Assembly: GCA_013151215.1 (NCBI GenBank)
Contig: JAADIS010000005.1
Location: forward strand, 16,476 to 80,475
Length of the DNA stretch: 64,000 nt
Origin: Chlorobiota bacterium
GTDB lineage: Bacteria; Bacteroidota; Bacteroidia; Bacteroidales; F082
Reading direction: 5' to 3'
Under the pieces are notes generated by a model, which had not been told where the DNA came from, searched no databases, and was given only the letters and a program-made list of their open reading frames with translations. The translations under genes were made by a program, and so were the position numbers. This document shows, one piece after another, positions 53,545 through 61,223 of the stretch. How positions within the stretch are numbered: the stretch's first letter is position 1; the number at the start of each line of letters is the position of its first letter.

Positions 53545-54561
53545 ATGGATTTAAACTGGAGTGAATTACCTTTCGGCTATTTTAAAACAGATTACAACCT
53601 AAGATCTTATTATCGCGATGGCAAATGGGGCGAGCTGGAAATAAGCAGTTCCGAGAATATTAGCATCCACATGGCTGCCACCGGCCTGCACTACGGCCAG
53701 GAAGCATTTGAAGGATTAAAGGCTTATCGGGGCGCAGATGGGAAAGTGAGGCTTTTCAGGTGGGAAGAAAACGCAAAGCGCATGCGTCGCTCGGCCCAGG
53801 GCATCATGATGGCCGAAGTGCCTGATGAATTGTTTAAAAAAGCCTTGCACCGGGTAGCAAAGCTGAACGCAAGATATATCCCTCCTTACGGAACGGGCTC
53901 TACACTGTATTTCAGGCCATTGCTTTTCGGAAGCGGACCTCAGGTAGGGGTGAAGCCCGCAGAGGAATACTTGTTTATGATTTTTGTAACCCCGGTAGGG
54001 CCTTACTTCAAAGAAGGATTCAAACCGGTTGCCATTGAGGTTGTTAGGGACTTCGACAGGGCGGCCCCACTGGGAACAGGTCATATAAAAGTAGGCGGTA
54101 ACTATGCGGCCAGTTTGAGGCCTGGGCATAGGGCTCATGCAAATGGCTTTGGCTCAGTGCTTTTCCTCGATGCTAAAGAGAAGAAATATATAGACGAGGC
54201 AGGCCCGGCCAACTTCTACGGTATTAAAAACAATACTTACATAACACCCCAATCGGATAGTATCTTGCCATCTATCACCAATATGAGCCTGGAGCAAATT
54301 GCCAGGGACTTGGGACTGAAGGTCGAGCGCCGGCGCGTTGCTTTTGATGAGCTTGATAGTTTTGAGGAGGCAGGAGCATGCGGAACGGCAGCCATTATCT
54401 CCCCCATAGGGAGAATTTATGACCATGACAGCGGAAAATCAGTGGATTATGGCCCGGAACCGGGCCCGGTTTCCAGGAAACTCTATGAAACCCTACGGGG
54501 TATTCAGGAAGGAACGGTAGAGGATACCCACGGCTGGACTTCCATAATAGAAGGTATTTGA
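53545..54561 (+). CDS. ilvE: Branched-chain amino acid aminotransferase
   Basis: A PLP fold-type IV enzyme for the last step of Val, Leu and Ile synthesis. The catalytic Lys lies in GTGHIKVGGNYAASLRP (~residue 182). GQEAFEGLKAYRGADGKVRLFRW, the AGPANFYGI cofactor loop and SITNMSLEQIARDLG are typical. 338 residues, BCAT1-like form. The upstream 290 bp has no other gene. A type I RM relic begins 28 bp downstream. Confidence 0.95.
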   Translation: MDLNWSELPFGYFKTDYNLRSYYRDGKWGELEISSSENISIHMAATGLHYGQEAFEGLKAYRGADGKVRLFRWEENAKRMRRSAQGIMMAEVPDELFKKALHRVAKLNARYIPPYGTGSTLYFRPLLFGSGPQVGVKPAEEYLFMIFVTPVGPYFKEGFKPVAIEVVRDFDRAAPLGTGHIKVGGNYAASLRPGHRAHANGFGSVLFLDAKEKKYIDEAGPANFYGIKNNTYITPQSDSILPSITNMSLEQIARDLGLKVERRRVAFDELDSFEEAGACGTAAIISPIGRIYDHDSGKSVDYGPEPGPVSRKLYETLRGIQEGTVEDTHGWTSIIEGI

Positions 54562-54589
54562 AAATTGGATATAAGGAAGTTTAAAATGT

Positions 54590-55143
54590 ATGGGCGAAGA
54601 CCGTAATTTTCTTGATGCTATAATTGGACTACCTGCAAACTTATTTTATGGAGAACCAATACCTACAAGCATTTTGGTTTTCAAAAAGTGCAGGGAAAAT
54701 CCTGAAAATGTACTTTTTATTGATAGCAGTAAACATTTTGAAAGAGGAACTCAAAATATTCTGAGACCAGAGGACATTGAACGAATTATTGCAACTTACA
54801 GACTTTACACTAACCGAAATTTAAACAAACTTATTGAAGGAAATATTGATGTTGTTAACGGAGAATGGCAAAACAAAGAAAAGGGCAATTTTAAATTCGT
54901 AATTCATAATTCGCAATTCATAATTGATAAATACTCTTATCTCGCACCGCTTACTGAAATTCACGAAAATGAATACAACTTAAATATTCCAAGATATGTA
55001 AATACTTTTGAGGAGGAAGAGAAGAGCCTGTTGATATTGCAAAAGTTTCTGAAAAACTAAGAACGCTCGAAAATAAAATGAGCGATACAGATAAGGAACT
55101 AATTGTCCTTTGCAAAGAACTAAATATTGATACACCTTTTTGA
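54590..55143 (+). pseudogene. hsdM: Relic hsdM (type I restriction-modification methylase), 5'-truncated and frameshifted
   Basis: The first frame (54590-55060) starts MGEDRNFLDAIIGLPANLFYGE..PTSILVFKK, which is the C-terminal third of HsdM; the N-terminal domain and the SAM and NPPY catalytic motifs are absent. Near 55018-55032 the frame shifts (an AG/GA dinucleotide gained in GAGGAGGAAGAGAAGAG). Read in the other frame the tail continues EPVDIAKVSEKLRTLENKMSDTDKEL (core 'VSEKLRTLENKMSD') to a TGA at 55143, the normal HsdM C-terminus. A 38-residue in-frame insertion between RLYTNR and KYSYLAPL contains the local AT repeat. Not functional. Confidence 0.88.
54893..54928 (+). repeat. AT-rich ATTCGTAATTCATAATT repeat inside hsdM relic
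   Basis: AATTCGTAATTCATAATTCG..AATTCATAATT, in the same orientation as the copy after the four-helix-bundle gene and opposite to the one before it. Confidence 0.7.
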
Positions 55144-55219
55144 TTACGAATTAGGAATTATGAATTAGGAATTATGAATTAGGAATTATGAATTACGAAT
55201 GTGAGAATTACGAATTATG
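55143..55219 (+). repeat. Tandem GAATTAGGAATTAT repeat ahead of the four-helix-bundle gene
   Basis: Three copies of the 14-mer GAATTAGGAATTAT (with ACGAATT variants at both ends) fill the gap after the hsdM tail. The last unit contains the ATG of the next gene. Confidence 0.85.
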
Positions 55220-55564
55220 AAGAGAGATAATATTGTACAGGAAAAGAGTTATGCTTTTGCTGTTAGGATTGTAAAAGTATATCAATATCTCTGTACAGAG
55301 AAGGAAGAATTTGTTTTAAGTAAGCAATTATTGCGTTGTGGAACTTCTATTGGGGCGAATGTTGAAGAAGCTATTGGAGGTCAGAGCAAGAAAGACTTCT
55401 TTGAAAAACTCACAATTTCATATAAAGAAGCGAGAGAAACTCATTATTGGATACGATTATTGACAGATACCGATTATATTAACAATGAGCAAAGTGAAAG
55501 TTTATTGAAAGATATTGATGAGTTATTAAAAATTATTGGTAGTATCCAAAAAAACAATTCGTAA
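55217..55564 (+). CDS. Four-helix-bundle protein (23S rRNA intervening-sequence / S23 family)
   Basis: The 115 residues match the S23/bAvd-like four-helix-bundle family: YAFAVRIVKVYQYL, LSKQLLRCGTSIGANVEEAIGGQS (core 'RCGTSIGANVEEA'), FFEKLTISYKEARETHYWIRLL and the final helix. The start ATG and stop TAA both lie within AT-rich repeats that are inverted relative to each other. It is inserted among type I RM genes, a common context in Bacteroidota. Molecular role is unproven; the diversifier Avd is a structural relative. Confidence 0.92.
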   Translation: MKRDNIVQEKSYAFAVRIVKVYQYLCTEKEEFVLSKQLLRCGTSIGANVEEAIGGQSKKDFFEKLTISYKEARETHYWIRLLTDTDYINNEQSESLLKDIDELLKIIGSIQKNNS

Positions 55565-55588
55565 TTCATAATTTACAATTTGGAATTA
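55556..55588 (+). repeat. Inverted copy of the AT repeat after the four-helix-bundle gene
   Basis: AATTCGTAATTCATAATTTACAATT, the reverse complement type of the repeat before the gene (AATTATGAATTACGAATT). It contains the TAA stop codon. Confidence 0.75.
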
Positions 55589-55595
55589 AATTATT

Positions 55596-56132
55596 ATGAG
55601 TAAAAAAAACAGAAAAATAGAGATACAAGGTAAAGAGATTGTAATAGTTCAATCAAATAAAGAGGATTATATTTCAATAACTGATATAGCAAAATATAAA
55701 AATCCTGATACTACAGGTTTAGTTATCTCTCACTGGTTAAGCACAAAATATACAATCGAGTTTATGGGCTTTTGGGAAAAAATGCACAACCCTGATTTTA
55801 ATGTTACGGAATTCAGTAACATTAAAAATAATGCCGGCTCAAATGGGTTTATTCTATCCAGCAAAAATTGGATAAACAAAACAAATGCCATAGGAATTAT
55901 TTCGAAAGCAGGAAGATATGGTGGAACTTATGCACATAAAGATATTGCTTTTGAGTTTGCATCGTGGATTTCTGCGGAATTTAAACTCTTTATAATAAAA
56001 GAGTTTCAAAGACTTAAAGAAGATGAACAAAAACAATTAGGTTGGGATATTAAACGCAATTTGATAAAAATCAACTACCGTATTCATACAGACGCAATTA
56101 AACAGAATCTTATACCGGTTAATCTTACTTAA
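55596..56132 (+). CDS. KilA-N domain protein, 3'-truncated
   Basis: The 178 residues are the KilA-N DNA-binding domain: DYISITDIAKYKNPDTTGLVISHWLSTKYTIEFMGFWE (core 'ISHWLSTKYTIEFMG'), GRYGGTYAHKDIAFEFASWIS. Related full-length proteins run to about 260-280 residues with a C-terminal region that follows QNLIPVNLT; here a stop comes immediately after it. KilA-N proteins occur in phages and next to type I RM genes in Bacteroidota. It may still fold, but probably lacks its effector half. Confidence 0.85.
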   Translation: MSKKNRKIEIQGKEIVIVQSNKEDYISITDIAKYKNPDTTGLVISHWLSTKYTIEFMGFWEKMHNPDFNVTEFSNIKNNAGSNGFILSSKNWINKTNAIGIISKAGRYGGTYAHKDIAFEFASWISAEFKLFIIKEFQRLKEDEQKQLGWDIKRNLIKINYRIHTDAIKQNLIPVNLT

Positions 56133-56158
56133 AGACGATTCTGTTAATAAATTAGGTG

Positions 56159-56197
56159 ATGATGGGAAATAATAGCATAAAATTATTTGAAGGCTAA
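56159..56197 (+). pseudogene. N-terminal stub of a BRO/DinD-like gene
   Basis: ATG ATG GGA... encodes MMGNNSIKLFEG and then stops. This is the usual first dozen residues of BRO-N/DinD-like (DNA-damage-inducible protein D) genes found in RM islands. Overlapping it, another frame (~56125-56171) reads LLKDDSVNKLGDDGK before a stop, as if it were the tail of the preceding gene. Confidence 0.45.
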
Positions 56198-56355
56198 CAA
56201 GTAATACAGAGTGTCTTGTCCTGAAAGACAGATTGTAAGGAGAAGGCATATTCTTCCGGCAATATATATAAGTCGTTGGGCGGGTAGTAGTTGAATTAAA
56301 ATAAATATAAACGAATACGATTTTAAACAATAACTAAACAAAAACCATTAATCTT

Positions 56356-57033
56356 ATGAAAAAGTATATTATGTCAGGGCTGCTTATAGTGGCAGTTTTA
56401 TTTTCAATTTCGTGCAGTGCGCAAAATAATTGCAAAGTGCTGATGGATAGTTTAAAGGGCACTTATAACGGAAAATGCAAAAAAGGGCTTGCGCATGGGC
56501 TTGGAAAAGCCGTTGGCGCTGACACTTACGAAGGTCGTTTCAGAAAGGGCTATCCCGATGGCAAAGGTGTTTATACATGGGCTTCAGGTGATGTTTACGA
56601 CGGAACTTGGAAGATGGGGCAAAGAGATGGCGAAGGAGTTTATAGATTTGCCTTTGACGGACACGATTCCATACAATCAGGTATATGGCGCAAAGACGTA
56701 TATAAAGGCCCTAAGCCGCAAATGCCGCGTGTAACCTTAAAAGAATTTGTTACCAGGTACTCTTTTAGAAGAGATGCGGAAGGCGACAGGATCTTTATTG
56801 ATTTGAGGCGCGACGGGCAAGCAAACATCGACATTGAGGACTTCTCTTTAATTTCATCTAGCGGGAATTATTTTGAGACTGGCAACTCGATTGGGATTGA
56901 GAACGTAGTGTTTCCGGTACTGGTCAAGATTAAGTATGTTAGCTGGAATGCGGCACATACTTCCCGGCACAATGTAACGTTTGAGTTCGAGATCTTCGAA
57001 TCGGGCAAGTGGCAAGTGGTTGTCAATAATTAA
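56356..57033 (+). CDS. MORN-repeat lipoprotein
   Basis: The 225 residues have a lipoprotein signal (lipobox SISC, Cys ~20). Residues ~33-110 hold three MORN repeats: [34 protein letters not shown] and [18 protein letters not shown]. The C-terminal half is a beta-rich domain without a recognised family. Outer-membrane anchored; MORN units often bind lipids or proteins. Its TAA overlaps the pyrF stop on the other strand (shared TTAA). Confidence 0.9.
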   Translation: MKKYIMSGLLIVAVLFSISCSAQNNCKVLMDSLKGTYNGKCKKGLAHGLGKAVGADTYEGRFRKGYPDGKGVYTWASGDVYDGTWKMGQRDGEGVYRFAFDGHDSIQSGIWRKDVYKGPKPQMPRVTLKEFVTRYSFRRDAEGDRIFIDLRRDGQANIDIEDFSLISSSGNYFETGNSIGIENVVFPVLVKIKYVSWNAAHTSRHNVTFEFEIFESGKWQVVVNN

Positions 57034-57863
57034 ACCAATCCGGCTTTTTGTAAATACAAGGCCATTTCTTGCTGTAGTTCCATGGCTTTCACGCGGGATG
57101 TTTTCGCAAAGGATTCGTCAGCCGCGGCGTATATTATGCCTCTTGAGGAGTTCACCAAAATCCCGCAATGCGAGTTCATCCCGTTTCTGGCAACCTCCTC
57201 CAGGCTTCCGCCCTGTGCACCTACACCCGGAACGAGAAGGAAATTATCAGGCACGAATTTCCTTACGTTCCTCAATGATTCAGCCTTGGTAGCACCAACG
57301 ACAAACATGATGTTGTCAGTTGTCCCCCAGCTGCTTCCTGTTCTCAAAACACTCTCGTACAATAACTCGCCCGAGGACATGTCCCTGAGGTATTGAAAGT
57401 CGTCGGCACTTTTATTTGATGTCAGGGCAAGTATTACAGACCATTTACCGTCATATTCCAAAAAAGGCGATACGGTATCAAGTCCCATATAGGGAGCCAG
57501 CGTAACAGCATCAAAATCATAGGTCTCGAAGAAGGTCTTTGCATACATGGCCGAGGTATTCCCTATATCGCCACGCTTGGCATCGGCTATGATCATCACG
57601 TCCTTGCTTGTGTTCTTTATATGGTCAACGGTTTTCCTGAGGCTTTCCCATCCTTTCGGCCCCAAGGCCTCATAAAAAGCAATATTCGGCTTGTAGGCAG
57701 CGCATAAATCGTGGGTGGCATCTATTATTTGTTTGTTGAACTGGAAAATCGGGTCATCGGTTTTCAGCAAATGGGAAGGGATCTTATTTATGTCGGTATC
57801 TAATCCTATGCAAAGGAACGATTTCTTTTTCTTGATAATGTCAAACAGCTCTTGTTTATTCAT
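57030..57863 (-). CDS. pyrF: Orotidine 5'-phosphate decarboxylase
   Basis: It makes UMP in de novo pyrimidine synthesis. The type 2 (~270 aa) form with [14 protein letters not shown] near residue 16, the catalytic [11 protein letters not shown] (Lys ~95), and [19 protein letters not shown]. 277 residues. It is 32 bp after prfA on the same strand and is likely co-transcribed. Confidence 0.96.
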   Translation of the reverse strand: MNKQELFDIIKKKKSFLCIGLDTDINKIPSHLLKTDDPIFQFNKQIIDATHDLCAAYKPNIAFYEALGPKGWESLRKTVDHIKNTSKDVMIIADAKRGDIGNTSAMYAKTFFETYDFDAVTLAPYMGLDTVSPFLEYDGKWSVILALTSNKSADDFQYLRDMSSGELLYESVLRTGSSWGTTDNIMFVVGATKAESLRNVRKFVPDNFLLVPGVGAQGGSLEEVARNGMNSHCGILVNSSRGIIYAAADESFAKTSRVKAMELQQEMALYLQKAGLV

Positions 57864-57895
57864 CTGTATTTTGTAATTAATTCATCAACAATATA

Positions 57896-58975
57896 TTAGC
57901 TGTCAAATTCTTCCTTAAGCCGTTCGGCGTTCTCAGCCATTTGAAGCTTCTCGATTATTTCTTCGATATCGCCTCCTATAATAGAGGGCAAATTGTAGAG
58001 GGTAAGGTTTATCCTATGGTCGGTAACGCGTCCCTGAGGCCAGTTATAGGTTCTTATTTTTGCTGACCTGTCGCCTGTGGATACCATTGTCTTTCGTTTT
58101 TTGGACATCTCCTCCAGGTGTTTTGCATATTCCCTCTCATATAGGCGCGTCCTTAAAACCTTCATTGCTTTGGCAAGGTTTTTTATTTGTGATTTTTCGT
58201 CCTGACAGCTTACGACTATACCTGAAGGGATATGGGTAAGCCGGATGGCGGAATAGGTGGTGTTCACCGATTGCCCTCCTGGCCCCGATGAACAGAATGT
58301 ATCTTTGCGGATATCTTTCTCGTTTAGTTCTATGTCGAACTCATCTGCCTCAGGTAACACGACTACTGAGGCGGCTGATGTGTGTACCCGTCCCTGAGTT
58401 TCCGTCTTGGGAACTCTTTGAACCCTGTGAACGCCGGATTCGAATTTCAGAAGGCCGTAAGCACCTGATCCGTTTACGTTAAAAACAATTTCCTTAAAGC
58501 CACCTGAAGTGCCTTCGTTTACATTGACTATATCTATTTTCCATTTCTTGCTATCGCAAAACTTTTGATACATGCGATATAGATCGCCGGCAAAAATACT
58601 GGCCTCGTCCCCACCTGTGCCTGCCCTGATCTCCATAACGGCATTCTTGTCGTCCTCGGGATCCTTGGGTATCATCAGCAGCCTGATTTTTTCTTCCAGG
58701 ACCTCCTGCTGTGGGACAAGTTCGTCCAATTCCTCTCTTGCCATGTCCTTAAAGTCGGCATCAGTCTCGTTTTCAATGATTTCGCGAGCATTTTTGATGT
58801 TTTCCACCAGGGCTTTAAGCTCCTTATAAGCTAGAACAACCGGTTCCAAATCTTTATAATCCTTGTTTATTTTAATAAATCGTTTCATGTCGGCAATAAC
58901 ATTGGGGTCGCTCATTTGCTCCGCCAACTCCTCCCAACGATTCTTAATTACTTCCAGTTTATCAAGTATTTCCAC
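57896..58975 (-). CDS. prfA: Peptide chain release factor 1
   Basis: It terminates translation at UAA and UAG. The GGQ motif lies in [13 protein letters not shown] (~residue 230), and the tripeptide-anticodon region is represented by [16 protein letters not shown] (PxT: P-K-T) near residue 185. Domain 1 is a helical hairpin (~5-110) followed by [14 protein letters not shown]. 359 residues. First gene of the prfA-pyrF operon. Confidence 0.96.
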   Translation of the reverse strand: MEILDKLEVIKNRWEELAEQMSDPNVIADMKRFIKINKDYKDLEPVVLAYKELKALVENIKNAREIIENETDADFKDMAREELDELVPQQEVLEEKIRLLMIPKDPEDDKNAVMEIRAGTGGDEASIFAGDLYRMYQKFCDSKKWKIDIVNVNEGTSGGFKEIVFNVNGSGAYGLLKFESGVHRVQRVPKTETQGRVHTSAASVVVLPEADEFDIELNEKDIRKDTFCSSGPGGQSVNTTYSAIRLTHIPSGIVVSCQDEKSQIKNLAKAMKVLRTRLYEREYAKHLEEMSKKRKTMVSTGDRSAKIRTYNWPQGRVTDHRINLTLYNLPSIIGGDIEEIIEKLQMAENAERLKEEFDS

Positions 58976-58994
58976 ATCCTTATTTTTGAGTTGG

Positions 58995-59002
58995 CAAATT
59001 TA
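58995..59002 (-). promoter_or_regulatory. -7 box (TAAATTTG) for prfA
   Basis: The minus-strand TAAATTTG matches TAnnTTTG, 19 nt before the prfA ATG. Confidence 0.5.
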
Positions 59003-59050
59003 CTAAAATTAAGTGATGTTTCTGCTATGCCAAAACGGCTCCAAAAATAA

Positions 59051-59083
59051 AAAACCGACCATGAGCATGCTCGCGGTCGGTTT
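59051..59083 (-). terminator. Intrinsic terminator after the lipoprotein gene
   Basis: AAACCGACC pairs with GGTCGGTTT, with an inner GAGC/GCTC pairing in the loop. The upstream A-rich plus strand is the U-tract on the minus strand. It separates the lipoprotein gene from prfA. Confidence 0.85.
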
Positions 59084-59104
59084 ATAATATTCTTTTATAA
59101 GGAT

Positions 59105-59533
59105 TTATTGTTTGACGAAAACTTTTCCTTCAAGATAACTGTTGTCGGGCTGCACTACTTTAATGAAGAAATCACCTGACCCCATACCTGTTAGCTTCAA
59201 GACTGCATTGTCCAGATACTTCTGCTCTTCGGTGCAAGCGACATCTTGTTCCGTTTTGCGATATATTTTTATCTTGAGCGTATTTGCCGAATCACTGTTG
59301 TCAAGCTCAACATCCTCGAAACGGGAAAAAAAGTCGCAACCGTTCCCTATCACGCCATAAAACTGAATAGGAAGCTCATCGCTAATGGAAACAGTATCGG
59401 GATATGAGATACTATCAATGAGCATTACTGATTCAACATAGGATGGGCCGCTGTCTTTTTTACAGGAACTAAACGATATAAGGGCAACAAAAAATGCCAT
59501 TAAACCTATTGATAACATATTTTTTTTCAACAT
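59105..59533 (-). CDS. Hypothetical lipoprotein
   Basis: The 142-residue product has a lipobox (FSSC, Cys ~24) followed by KKDSGPSYV. The mature part is a compact beta-sandwich-like domain with two further Cys residues (CDFF and CTEEQ), possibly a disulfide, and ends GSGDFFIKVVQPDNSYLEGKVFVK. No family is recognised. Single gene with its own terminator. Confidence 0.75.
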   Translation of the reverse strand: MLKKNMLSIGLMAFFVALISFSSCKKDSGPSYVESVMLIDSISYPDTVSISDELPIQFYGVIGNGCDFFSRFEDVELDNSDSANTLKIKIYRKTEQDVACTEEQKYLDNAVLKLTGMGSGDFFIKVVQPDNSYLEGKVFVKQ

Positions 59534-59628
59534 AATTATAATTTTTAATCTCTATAACGCACTTATTAAATTCCTAGTATTTTGGCTATTAAAAAAATCT
59601 GTCTTTGTTTCAGGAACAAGCTGAAAAA

Positions 59629-61035
59629 TCACTTCTTACTGTTATACTGCTTCATGTGGTCGAAATAAGAATTTGTTTCTTTGATTATAACCCCCGAAAG
59701 CAATAGCAGTCCGAGCAAGTTGGGGATCGTCATGAAGGTGATCACCATATCGACAAAATGCCAAACCAGGTCCAAGCCCCATATTGAGCCCAGGAACACG
59801 AAGCCGCCATAAAGGAACCGATAAGGCACTATTGCTTTTTCGCCCATCAGGTAATTAGCGGCCCTGGTCCCGTAATACGACCAGCTAATTACCGTTGAGA
59901 AGGCAAATAAGAATATCCCGAATGCAATAATATGTTTTCCGATACCCGAGATGCCGATTTGGGCCAAACCGCTGTCCATTGCGATAATTGTCATTTCCAC
60001 ACCTTTTGCCCCCGATTGCCAGGCTCCCGTTGTAACTATCATCAATGCTGTCAGTGTGCAGATTATGAGTGTATCGACCAGTGGTTCCAGTGATGCAACC
60101 AGGCCTTCGCGGGCAGGGTACTTTGTCTTGGCCGCGGCATGTGCGATAGGGGCGGAGCCTTGACCTGCCTCGTTTGAGAAAAGCCCTCGTCTAACGCCCC
60201 AAACGAGTGTCATTAAAAATGCCGAGCCCACAAAACCACCGGTTGCTGCAGTTCCCGTAAAGGCATTGCTGATAATTATCCCGAAAGCGGCAGGAATTTG
60301 CTGATACTCAGAGCCAATAACAATGAGCGTCGCAACTACGTAGGTAACGGCCATGAACGGAACCAATTTGGATGTTACGTCTGCAATTCGCCTCAAGCCC
60401 CCTATAATTATTATCATCACTAAAATCGCTATTACCAGTCCGGTATAAAACACAGGTATGTTATAATTGACATTGATGGCATGGGCGATGGAATTCGCCT
60501 GTGCCATGTTTCCCGTACCAAGCGAGGCCAATATTGTTGCCACCGCGAAAATCCCGGCCAACACCTTTGCGAAAACAGGCCAGTTATAAACTTCCGTTAT
60601 TCCTTTCTTTATGGAATACATTGGCCCTCCCGAAACTGTGCCGTCCGAATTAAAATCCCTGTATTTATGCGACAGGGTTGTTTCGGCATACTTCAATATC
60701 ATGCCCAGGAAGCCTGTTACCCACATCCAGAAAACGGCGCCCGGTCCGCCCCAATATATGGCCAGCGATACACCAACAATATTTCCGGTCCCGACCGTGG
60801 CTGAAAGAGCCGTAGTCAATGCTTTAAAGCTATTTACGTCCCCTTTTATGTCATCGTCGTCGTATTTGCCTGCAACTATTTGGATCGAGTGTTTTAACTT
60901 GGTGACGTTCAGAAATTTAAGCCTGAAAATAAAATACAGGCCCGTAGGGATTAAAAACAATAAGATCGCATAGCCCCCAATGTAATCGTTATACCAAACA
61001 ATTGCATTGTCAAGCGATTGTAAAAACTGATTCAT
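59629..61035 (-). CDS. Sodium:alanine symporter family (AGCS) transporter
   Basis: The 468 residues have about 11 membrane helices. TTALSATVGTGNIVGVSLAIYWGGPGAVFWMW (core 'ATVGTGNIVGVSLAI'), GGPMYSIKKG and RRGLFSNEAGQGSAPIAHAAA are the AlsT/DagA signature. It imports small neutral amino acids (alanine or glycine) with Na+. Glycine import would fit gcvT, but substrate choice is inferred. Divergent from the histidine kinase operon. Confidence 0.95.
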   Translation of the reverse strand: MNQFLQSLDNAIVWYNDYIGGYAILLFLIPTGLYFIFRLKFLNVTKLKHSIQIVAGKYDDDDIKGDVNSFKALTTALSATVGTGNIVGVSLAIYWGGPGAVFWMWVTGFLGMILKYAETTLSHKYRDFNSDGTVSGGPMYSIKKGITEVYNWPVFAKVLAGIFAVATILASLGTGNMAQANSIAHAINVNYNIPVFYTGLVIAILVMIIIIGGLRRIADVTSKLVPFMAVTYVVATLIVIGSEYQQIPAAFGIIISNAFTGTAATGGFVGSAFLMTLVWGVRRGLFSNEAGQGSAPIAHAAAKTKYPAREGLVASLEPLVDTLIICTLTALMIVTTGAWQSGAKGVEMTIIAMDSGLAQIGISGIGKHIIAFGIFLFAFSTVISWSYYGTRAANYLMGEKAIVPYRFLYGGFVFLGSIWGLDLVWHFVDMVITFMTIPNLLGLLLLSGVIIKETNSYFDHMKQYNSKK

Positions 61036-61193
61036 AAATTAATTTTCTGATTAGAAATAATAATTGGACAAATATGGGAATTTTTTTTGAGCATTAATCC
61101 ATGCTGAACAATTCATTGTTTGGTAATTTGCAATAATTGTTAAATATATGTTAAGTTATCGACTTAGTTTACTGTTAATCATGTTTTAAAAGA

Positions 61194-61201
61194 TATCTTT
61201 G
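61194..61201 (+). promoter_or_regulatory. -7 box (TATCTTTG) for the two-component operon
   Basis: TATCTTTG matches TAnnTTTG, 22 nt before the GTG start at 61224. Confidence 0.5.
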
Positions 61202-61223
61202 TATTGTTAAATCAATCATCTTA

